A DNA stretch of 14,872 bases, taken from assembly GCA_036939355.1 (NCBI GenBank), contig JALLAP010000277.1, forward strand, positions 1 to 14,872, given 5' to 3'. Position 1 is the stretch's first letter. Each line of letters starts with the position of its first letter. The position numbers and the translations under genes were made by a program. This DNA comes from Thalassiosira profunda. Taxonomy: Eukaryota > Bacillariophyta > Thalassiosirophyceae > Thalassiosirales > Thalassiosiraceae. Of the stretch, positions 9,001 through 12,106 are shown piece by piece. The notes under the pieces are model-generated. The model was not told where the DNA came from. It did no database searches and saw only the letters and a list, made by a program, of their open reading frames with translations.

Positions 9001-10439
9001 ATTTCGAGTTGAGCATTGGCACAATTCCCCAGACGGTCACCGTCTACGCTGACGGCACTTCGGAGGACTTTGCTACGAAACTACAGGCACTTTCTGGAGT
9101 CGGCCATGTCGCTGTAGAGACCTCTGAACCTTCTGACAAATTTGGGCGAGTGTGGCGGGTTACGTTCCTTGGCAACGCTGGCGACGTTCCTCTTCTCCAG
9201 CATTCTGGAACGTCGAATTTGCAGGGAACGGGCGTTTCGTTGGACGTTCGCGAAAAGGTGAAGGGAAGTTCTGGCCAGCAGTACGTTGAGGTGGATGGCC
9301 TCGAGGAAGGCGCGGCGTTCGCCAGTCGGATTCGTGCTGAAAATGAGGCGGGCGCTGGTCCGTGGACTTCGAGCGACCCAGTGTCCCTCTCGATTGCATC
9401 TCCTCCGGGACCGCCGTCGCTGGAATCCGGCATTGTCACAAAGGCACGTGCCGAGGTCAAGCTGACTGGACTGAGCTCGGACAATGGGAGCGAGGTTTCG
9501 TCCTACAAGCTCGAGTGGACGACGGCGAGTGACTTCGAAGCGTCGTCCCCGGGTGTAGTCTCTGGATCGATGGAGCTCTTCGCCGACGAGGCAACGTGTG
9601 GAAGCCTACATTTGGGCGAGTTTTCAGCCCCTGGTTGGCGGGAGGAGCCGTGCCTTGGCGGTGAGGACACCAGCGTGGCCATTGTTGCCGAGTCCCTCAC
9701 GGCCGTTGGCGGCACAATTGTCTTGAGCTACGGCCAAGATAATTCCGTCGAGGTAGGAGTGTCAGCCTCTGCGTCAGAGATGGAAGATGCGCTGTCAGCC
9801 TTGCTTGGCTCTGACGATGTGCGCGTCACGAAGCACGAGCACAGCGACCTAGGCGAAGGCGTGGCGTGGGCTGTGCGCTACCCAAGGGCGGACGGCATGG
9901 ACGCCCGCCTTCGAGTGGTGGATTCGCGTGTTACTGGTCGCAATGCCAAGGTCGACGTGTACCCCATACTCGAGATCAAGACTCACTCCCCGGCAAACGA
10001 CGAGGCTGGAGCTTTCCGCCTTGTTGTCGATGGAGAAACGACAGCCCCGATTTCTCTTGATGCCAGCCGCGAGACTGTCTTAGCAGAAATGCACAAATTG
10101 AACGGCATCGGGAAGGCCACCTGGCTTGCAGCCGAAGAAATCAGTAACGGGCGTGACCTCACCATGATCGTCAAAGCGCACACCGCTGACCTGGACAAAG
10201 TCAGCGCGATTCCTGAGTTGTCCTGGCGTGGCACGGCTCCACGCATCTTCGCAAAACCGCCGTCCGGGCTCGAGCCAAACACTTTCGCGCTGACTGGGCT
10301 TGACGGCCTGGGCAAGATCGTGGTGCGAGGAATTGCAAGGAATGAGCGCGGGCACGGGGCCCCATCGGTGTTGCTGGAGATTAGCCTCGCTTCGACCGTC
10401 CCGAGCGCGCCTACGGCCGTTCTGCTATTGGCAGACTGA
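1..10439 (+). CDS. Giant fibronectin type III repeat protein, 5'-partial, C-terminal ~3,480 residues
   Basis: The frame is open from the left edge (first full codon at 3; first ATG at 6) and ends at TGA 10437-10439, with no intron in 10.4 kb. It begins inside an FN3 domain, so ATG 6 is probably not the true start. FN3 C-half signatures (Y-x-V-R-V-x-A-x-N-x-x-G-x-G-P or close variants) start near 126, 1250, 1573, 2086, 2872, 3480, 4366, 5977, 7050, 7612, 9310 and 10305. Matching N-halves (P-x-x-P, then L-x-V-x-W, then Y-x-V-E-W/Y) start near 225, 1338, 1790, 2181, 2976, 3576, 4461, 6076, 7146, 7711 and 9409. Two other repeat families sit between the halves. No transmembrane segment or catalytic motif is visible; any signal peptide would lie upstream. 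FN3 arrays usually serve extracellular adhesion or matrix roles, so a surface or secreted protein is inferred. The end, VPSAPTAVLLLAD, reads like the first strand of another FN3 domain, so the C-terminus may be truncated. Confidence 0.93.
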   Translation, partial: EMTGGIASPTNPYGNGVDGPLVRSEVVSADETDFRIAGLDEGETYFVRVSAYGEGYSNAISSEPPQATPIGMLPGFLTDVSLAVATDSDTADRLRLAWSAAEYDVNGFSVLPAGCAGGASPPSAPDSLESYQIMWDTHPSLSNAQVYDVPAVTGDGSPMHCCPTGSDEGSCHIELGAEVQSIKITHPESLVPSSDDLFDSGSVRIAYVGSQSKSIQVLTPSAGSTEVLISPSATLPPASPIAVGDLVRIQGNAYLVANVDGWPASIDLASEYVAASDSGAQPETVQAYFASPPSSCFDVSSAGNSAQSFRSHLALNFDGSPFDETVSVSRSTLTEPFESEDEDRIVGYEYRVTFSGQGFSSTLGHPVEELLVVSDPSSPFASVGDCGMPFVSDGVDVSNQVSVEVSTDMESTAITPGTKYYVQVAGVNTNGVGPYVSATPEAETPRSQPGLAQNCKVYAVPSASSSLKVEWDGVQPDHGRVPSSYRVDFYDVDSVSSDPVATQLIEDIDESSRYSVTKTDLVPGTKYKVLIVPSNELGEGGPSWYGDFNPVGLIHDDQYATPQDYLERSCHAVPTCEGGSVQCAEIDAETFGIVARSVPPPPTVEVGTYPSVSNRNRFSKDSLLVTFESPLAVGVESNGVPADKFLVEWSTSSSFLPSIDENVDSLWSTEVTAQYSDEDGENAMGELLIDSLEMGTDYFVRVSAHNTAGYGPPTSGVPIKPMTRPDPPFEPVLSGLTPDYLESAGPDSSLSDSAIIGTSLLVSWKPPRVDSSNDRPDLVGDGGDEVSSYLVEWSRTAWDSFSPTVVEVGLQTASGLAGADAVGLLTGSFQLVVDTTASSTTVVSGSYTSAAIPAETTAAQLKTIVENVPNVGEVEVSSPEPLTWRITFLSEVGDLDVSLEENTIVDDDMAAGTVDVAKLSAGTIPSNSAYGFEILSDIHALTVDDTLHYAVEHLVPGMKVFVRISAGNQVGFGPRRKTAPEFSSPTLQRPDVPTSLYSEDVAPYLSVHSPTALEVHVGPPFYDGGSPLTSFLIEWDSSPTFASSPLGDGSSLGSAQVDVASPVCSSCVSAFDLATNTFTYTGDEVTAQLLVPQRKISVFFHDDSEPYTFSVVSATASTITVSSNHLRVLPLGDMQDQDSGIGSPLDLLGTTFVIDGLETNRAYFVRVSSENGEMGTGKAIATEPSKQTPRGFPKPPSTASVSVVDKNTLNVTWSSDAQLTDPAIQAYKVERFRKSNAASSASFSFFGEQEVVELATIGLGLTGGSFHLYFGELDASTNVFLGTAKANAGLSYVETHADTTPLLRRGEAALIGDSPYSVHDTEPFTPGRLPLSSVYAGSNSEAVSVFARPKSMPIAHDATAAEVQNALEQMPNVNHVNVRREVDDSLDGFRWVVTFTSNVGPQPAFQVDTANLVGTNPLGFTVARTVAGVLPDDYDATLVQDPAATSVELEHLVTGVTYYTRVFSITDKGESLPVSTQPASITPGGVPGEVSPPGIRSLDDSTLLVSFEAAAEANGAPVEEFVVETSSDPSFVDSTSATVQPDFKVQRVTTRAHTLPWDVTSTFTLSLGDFHGDFTVPVGDGATTVTINNGDNVLERSTGTTSLSAAVARGDFLSVGGVEFRVCLSDSHVYDDTHLSLCSVDDPLETSNFSVDSALEVIDELPIFLLDTSLGAAKSPSVGDVYLSTVDAAGASVDARGRLRRGDLLRVGHPELGETFRVSTDTERDFTDRVIPLSSKEDASAPASLSDTALEHSSYEIQSFSIRSSSDAVTLTPSSSLSSGYRLRFKSEVTQSTVAGGAAGCLAWDGSASDLKAELEALEGIDAVEVTKDDLPAVPGGVGAGVQYHITFTGLNVRGNVPPLQIIDVGSNGCLDAHAEGGAFGGDIASIAVEQAAIPYVPFYEVQTTTDIPYDASSADMKAVLEALSQACTVDVSREINRHGFSWDVTFVECDADTPASRLLPISANGANLQAVIDPGVSVVDVLNVNVPTDTGGQPIFARVAAVNSFGTGLFAQSNPRAVEVSPQPPSEPVDVFAESISDTEIVVQWNPPLEDGGRSITHYKVEYDELPTFTSGPNGGAQGSLSLSSSSVGTVSDVQSVTVKIDTSGSEAYLSGTFALSFDGQKTGQLSYDASSEEVKAALEELCNVEEVYVSRSLHCSPDPSVGCMTPDGYTWLVTFASLNTLGDQHHKPTSALSLMSSHKLSVDGSYLFECSDVGRTTCSIGGNAVATVGTVQEVQSITVASSPFSVTIGGETSDVINLGDSVAEAEAKLNAYSKSGVGRIAVTCADCTGGVVNSGDTLLLHFLSYRGDMSLIAISDPTATVSEVTKGSGQFVVGRASYSAVLSGLTSVHDWHVRVFAYNGVGEGPPAFVWPSPLRLDQAPPRVPENVAAMAHSSTSLQVSWDRPTSIGGAELASFVVEYDTNPAFSSSNGVALGQLSVAEADADASVGVVTVAYPDSSDPILRKRIIIDNPVPAGSLLIIERQHLTVLAINEDGCGVTCLTMDADYAGASSSGMKVYSGADSKHYRYTVAGLTPGQEYYVRVAAVNEKSQGPFAFEGYPLSPISATPVDVPTALSWASATMSDDKLRLDWGAPLSSERPNGVNGAPVAKYQVEVATSDFLPEILSLSTSADDAVSGHLELSVGYQGSYDRLVSLGSQPAQFVVDPGSRWVGTMGDDLRSVLHPGERIVIGDESAEVKSVSADKIELAEYHVRGSGGVAVPGYRMDNYIGSATLSSGATSLTEANGQNLESALRPGDVIQVQNDVGASEYLTVSSVSGSIVNFSPSYSGGTTTTPIYANKKVIVPANASSAAMKASLESLPGVGVVEVWRDGPKASEGFTWTISFLSDNPSPSLTVAEESVNYIVVSDLGGDYDGNYVQTSFQDGRPRYELLGKSLVVSFEPASAEWRLLSHDGSVVSSAASSDATVPLSGWSNGASVSLSSSAMPLLVGQNAVADVSTLQAGVQPSFADVVHSADVEGALQEIQEVELLSDADDLRGNFELSIGTIPQTVTVYADGTSEDFATKLQALSGVGHVAVETSEPSDKFGRVWRVTFLGNAGDVPLLQHSGTSNLQGTGVSLDVREKVKGSSGQQYVEVDGLEEGAAFASRIRAENEAGAGPWTSSDPVSLSIASPPGPPSLESGIVTKARAEVKLTGLSSDNGSEVSSYKLEWTTASDFEASSPGVVSGSMELFADEATCGSLHLGEFSAPGWREEPCLGGEDTSVAIVAESLTAVGGTIVLSYGQDNSVEVGVSASASEMEDALSALLGSDDVRVTKHEHSDLGEGVAWAVRYPRADGMDARLRVVDSRVTGRNAKVDVYPILEIKTHSPANDEAGAFRLVVDGETTAPISLDASRETVLAEMHKLNGIGKATWLAAEEISNGRDLTMIVKAHTADLDKVSAIPELSWRGTAPRIFAKPPSGLEPNTFALTGLDGLGKIVVRGIARNERGHGAPSVLLEISLASTVPSAPTAVLLLAD
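640..8410 (+). repeat. Family D insert module (GD-x-I-x-I-G beta barrel-like), about eight copies
   Basis: A second repeated pattern in the FN3 insertions is a leading strand, then a L-R-x-G-D-x-x-x-I/V-G core, a Y/F-x-V-x-x-V strand, and an i-x-L-x-x-x-Y-x-G/A ending. Approximate copies are at 640-835 (VGDLVRIQGNAYLV), 3225-3400, 3840-4015 (LRRGEAALIGDSPYSV), 4750-4930 (VARGDFLSVGGVEFRV), 5035-5215 (LRRGDLLRVG), 7345-7560 (VPAGSLLIIERQHLTV), 7990-8175 (LHPGERIVIG) and 8190-8410 (LRPGDVIQV). The last two are in tandem. The pattern resembles short all-beta barrels in general; the exact fold is not identified. Confidence 0.65.
2480..10220 (+). repeat. Family B insert module (~70 aa), about ten copies inside FN3 domains
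   Basis: The repeated protein pattern is: F-x-L-x-x-x-G, a short strand, then D-A-S/T-x-x-x-v-k-x-x-L-E-x-L-x-x-V-x-x-V-x-V-S-R, then G-x-x-W-x-V-T-F-x-S-x-x-G-D. Approximate copies lie at 2480-2705, 4026-4290, 5340-5600, 5680-5900, 6334-6600, 6730-6960, 8400-8590, 8990-9225, 9705-9930 and 10000-10220, plus a very divergent candidate at 930-1140. The clearest are 4026-4290 (FRWVVTFTSNVG) and 8990-9225 (WRVTFLGNAGDVP). They are often paired within one FN3 insertion: 5340-5900, 6334-6960 and 9705-10220. I know of no named domain for this pattern from sequence alone. The order helix, strand, then W-containing strand suggests a small alpha/beta fold. Confidence 0.75.
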
Positions 10440-10528
10440 GAGATGCAAATCAATCACAGAGCCAGTCAAGAAAAGTGAACCTTTACAACTACTCTTCGTA
10501 CTTGCTTCTACCAATACCCTCCAGCCTC

Positions 10529-10554
10529 CGCCGGGCTGCAACGCCGGGCTGCAA
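10529..10554. repeat. 13-bp perfect tandem duplication
   Basis: CGCCGGGCTGCAA is present twice, at 10529-10541 and 10542-10554, with no spacer. It lies about 90 nt after the stop of the FN3 gene, probably in its 3' UTR or in intergenic DNA. The identical copies suggest a recent slippage duplication. No coding or regulatory role is apparent. Confidence 0.85.
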
Positions 10555-10591
10555 CGGATTGTGTCGTTCTTGCCCAAGATCGTGCGAGAAA

Positions 10592-10597
10592 ATTAAA
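10592..10597 (+). terminator. Possible polyadenylation signal ATTAAA
   Basis: ATTAAA lies ~155 nt after the FN3 gene's stop in a locally A-rich patch, followed directly by TAACCC. It matches the common variant of AATAAA, but many protists do not depend on this hexamer, so the call rests only on motif and position. Confidence 0.25.
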
Positions 10598-10752
10598 TAA
10601 CCCTCCCTGAACAAGCATGAACTTGCTCCTCATCTGCCGCCCATCTGTCGCCCTCACGGGGAGACTCAGAGGGTTGCTCATTCTCGCCTGCACCTCCTCT
10701 GAAGGAACACAATCGTAAGTACAGCGTACAGGGCACGTACGCTTCCCTACCT

Positions 10753-10898
10753 AGATCAGGTTGGTACCGTGATAGGCGCTCTAGCTTCAGATACGTAGAT
10801 AACCATCTACGGAATTAGTATCATTCCTATGTAGATTCTCTCCGTAGACTTCTGCACGTACCTATGTATGTAGTACGTACGGTACCAATCTTCGATCT
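10753..10898. repeat. GTAC-rich segment bounded by an inverted repeat
   Basis: TTGGTACCGT (10761-10770) and ACGGTACCAA (10879-10888) are perfect 10-bp reverse complements. An outer AGATC (10753-10757) and GATCT (10894-10898) extend the pairing across a small internal loop. The tetramer GTAC occurs eight times between 10719 and 10885 (10719, 10726, 10737, 10764, 10858, 10873, 10877 and 10882), far more than expected by chance. It could be a small fold-back (MITE-like) insertion, a regulatory cluster or a structured 3' UTR. No target-site duplication was identified. Confidence 0.6.
10794..10811. repeat. Short perfect hairpin CGTAGAT-AACC-ATCTACG
   Basis: A 7-bp perfect stem with a 4-nt loop lies inside the larger inverted repeat. 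Related motifs GTAGAT (10831-10836) and CGTAGAC (10843-10849) follow on the same strand, so the motif is repeated as well as palindromic. The role is unknown; a transcription factor site cluster or RNA hairpin is possible. Confidence 0.6.
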
Positions 10899-11016
10899 GT
10901 GGTTTGAGCATTGGTGCTCGGGCCTGACAAGGCCTTTGCTACAGCGAGCAAGCTAGGGTGGGCCTTCAACTGTTGCACTCCTTGCCGGTGTGCTGCTTGA
11001 GCGCTTCTTCAAGTAA

Positions 11017-11079
11017 CAGTCCTTTTAATATTGTAAAATCACTTAATTTTCGAATTCGCTTCAATTTTCAAAAAGACTG
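11017..11079. repeat. AT-rich imperfect inverted repeat
   Basis: CAGTCCTTTT (11017-11026) and AAAAAGACTG (11070-11079) are reverse complements apart from one position. They enclose 43 nt of AT-rich sequence with several AAAAT/ATTTT runs and an internal palindrome CGAATTCG (11051-11058). This is the most AT-rich patch in the window. It may be promoter-proximal for the downstream ORF or a relic of a small element. Confidence 0.45.
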
Positions 11080-11187
11080 CAAGCGGTTGTTTAGGGGCTG
11101 AAATGAGGGAGAGGGGACATCCTTTAAGCGGCCCTCTCGAGAAGGTCTGAAGGCCTGCGCGAAGCAGAGGCCCATGCCTGCGCAAGT

Positions 11188-11457
11188 ATGCAGTCAGAGG
11201 TGATTGATGACCGCTTCTACACGCCCCGTGCGTCGGCCAACTCCTCGCGTTCGCAGCATTCGCAATCTAGCTTTGCAACGCCCCGAAGCTCACGGAGCAA
11301 TTCCTCGGGCGATTCTTCATCGTACCGCACGCCCCGGTCCACATTCAGTAGCAGATCTCGGAGGTCGAGCAGATCTCCGGCGTTCCACTCACACGACCGC
11401 ACCAGAGATTTCCGGAGATTTTCCAGCCGCTCTCAAAGGCGTGTGTGTCACTTGTGA
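11188..11457 (+). CDS. Candidate Ser/Arg-rich small protein or first exon (89 aa)
   Basis: ATG at 11188 has A at -3, and the stop is TGA 11455-11457. The product is strongly biased to Ser and Arg and contains three spaced T-P-R-S/A motifs: YTPRAS near residue 11, ATPRSS near 31 and RTPRST near 47. SRSRRSSRSP follows. Repeated TPR/S motifs in a disordered Ser/Arg region look like proline-directed phosphosites rather than random translation. The last residues (RRVCHL) lose the bias just where a 19-bp direct repeat begins, so the stop may be fortuitous, or the exon may end at a GTGTGT donor near 11441. I do not recognise the protein. It could be a small gene, the first exon of a longer one, or a chance ORF. 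Confidence 0.4.
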   Translation: MQSEVIDDRFYTPRASANSSRSQHSQSSFATPRSSRSNSSGDSSSYRTPRSTFSSRSRRSSRSPAFHSHDRTRDFRRFSSRSQRRVCHL

Positions 11458-11485
11458 AAACGAGCCTGTGTCACTTGTGAAAACG
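11444..11485. repeat. Two 19-bp direct repeats, 4-nt spacer
   Basis: TGTGTCACTTGTGAAAACG is perfect at 11444-11462 and 11467-11485, separated by AGCC. The TGA of the Ser/Arg-rich ORF (11455-11457) lies in the first copy. A reverse-complement of the first 8 nt, GTGACACA, follows at 11493-11500, so either copy could form an 8-bp stem with it. The arrangement is exact enough to be a recent duplication or a protein-binding array. Confidence 0.8.
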
Positions 11486-11500
11486 TAGGTTCGTGACACA
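11467..11500. repeat. Inverted repeat TGTGTCAC / GTGACACA
   Basis: An 8-bp perfect stem (11467-11474 with 11493-11500) has an 18-nt loop and overlaps the second copy of the 19-bp direct repeat. No T-tract follows, so it is not a bacterial-type terminator. The role is unknown. Confidence 0.5.
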
Positions 11501-11729
11501 AAGTATCTAGAGTAAAGCAAGAAGAAGAGTCAGTTGAAGGTTGAAGCGGCCGGATTGGGCGGATCTGGGACATCACGCACTTTCGCTGTAGTGTCCATCC
11601 TCCCCCTCCACGTTCGTAGCTCGCCATGACCGCATCTGCTCCACCTCGGCGCCTCCGCCACGCCCTCTTAGTTCCCTCGCCCCGCCCACCCGTCGGGCGG
11701 TGGCGTGTGGTGCGGCCGAGGGCGAGGAA

Positions 11730-11753
11730 GGGTGATGGGTGATGGGTGATGGG
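11730..11753 (+). promoter_or_regulatory. Perfect G-quadruplex motif, GGG(TGATGGG)3
   Basis: Four GGG tracts at 11730-11732, 11737-11739, 11744-11746 and 11751-11753 are separated by three identical TGAT loops. More G runs follow (11761-11764 and 11766-11768). This meets the canonical G3+N1-7 pattern. It lies on the coding strand ~355 nt before the ATG of the zinc-finger gene, so it would act at DNA level in the promoter or in the 5' UTR if transcribed. It is equally a short heptamer tandem repeat (TGATGGG x3). Confidence 0.7.
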
Positions 11754-11812
11754 TTGTTGTGGGGTGGGCGAGAGTGCTGCTGGGAGGTGAGAGTGGGGCT
11801 TTCTCCTCGCCG

Positions 11813-11840
11813 GCTCGGCCGAGCTCCCAGCTGGTGGGAG
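11813..11840. repeat. GC-rich palindrome and adjacent hairpin
   Basis: GCTCGGCCGAGC (11813-11824) is a perfect 12-bp palindrome. Sharing its last base, CTCCCA (11824-11829) and TGGGAG (11835-11840) form a 6-bp stem with a 5-nt loop. It sits ~270 nt before the gene 2 ATG. A binding site for a dimeric factor is possible; chance in GC-rich DNA is also possible. Confidence 0.4.
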
Positions 11841-12106
11841 GGATGTGGGCAAAAACTCCCGCGCGGCGCTTGCGCGATTCGCGAGTCCCCACTTTTCATT
11901 TTTTGAAGGAGAGGCCGAGGGCGAGGCGCCGACGACAAGCGACGCCTTCCCTGCTGCAACGACGCCACCGCGCCTCGCGTTCTCCGTCACATCCGCGGCG
12001 CCCTCTTCCTGCGCGGTGGTTCTAACTGAAATTATCCGGGGCGCCGGCGTGGAAACGAGCGGCCCGTCGCGTCATTTTGGCGACGCCCGCTGCAAGGGAC
12101 GGCGAG

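Larger units (their letters stand above)
100..10395 (+). repeat. Array of ~12 FN3 domains, most split by insertions
   Basis: FN3 domains normally take ~270-300 nt. Here successive units occupy about 225-1337, 1338-1789, 1790-2180, 2181-2975, 2976-3575, 3576-4460, 4461-6075, 6076-7145, 7146-7710, 7711-9408 and 9409-10395, after a partial unit at the left edge. The shortest units (1338-1789 and 1790-2180) are near ordinary size. The others have the N-half (A-B-C strands, ending in a V-E-W or V-E-Y motif) and the C-half (E-F-G strands, with the Y-x-V-R-V signature) separated by roughly 300-1,400 nt. The inserts always come after the V-E-W/Y strand and before the G-L-x-P-G-x-x-Y strand, so they fall in the same loop of the fold. 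Copies are strongly diverged, so this is an old protein-level repeat and not a recent DNA duplication. Confidence 0.85.
10440..11187. other. Intergenic stretch after the FN3 gene
   Basis: There is no convincing coding sequence in these 748 nt. The + strand frame that overlaps the end of the FN3 gene (to 10596) shows no FN3-like pattern. Composition shifts from GC-rich coding to a TAC/GTA-rich section (10715-10890) and then an AT-rich patch (11017-11079). The notable elements are listed separately: a tandem duplication, a possible polyA signal and three inverted repeats. I see no tRNA or other structured RNA gene. Confidence 0.6.
11458..12106. other. Intergenic / presumed promoter and 5' UTR of the zinc-finger gene
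   Basis: No supported gene lies in these 649 nt. Open frames exist on both strands, but they encode only Pro/Ser/Arg-rich low-complexity sequence expected from GC-rich DNA. Visible structures are the direct/inverted repeats at its left end, a G-quadruplex motif (11730-11753) and GC-rich palindromes (11813-11840). No convincing TATA box was found near a defined start site. Confidence 0.5.

Noticed and set aside
1..10439. Bacterial or phage origin of the FN3 protein
   Set aside because: FN3 arrays occur in bacteria, but the adjacent intron-containing zinc-finger/Tudor gene and the absence of operon layout or ribosome binding sites indicate a eukaryotic chromosome.
11448..11990. 180-codon minus-strand open frame in the intergenic region
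   Set aside because: Low-complexity Pro/Ser/Arg sequence spanning the repeats and G-rich motif; no domain and no coding periodicity that I can see.
12077..12106. Upstream extension of the zinc-finger protein by ten codons
   Set aside because: The codon at 12077 is TTG; the first ATG in frame is at 12107, in a favourable context and two residues before the finger's first Trp.
10440..12106. tRNA, rRNA, CRISPR or transposase in the intergenic region
   Set aside because: No cloverleaf-like sequence, no regularly spaced repeat-spacer units and no transposase-like frame were seen; the repeats present are short and isolated.
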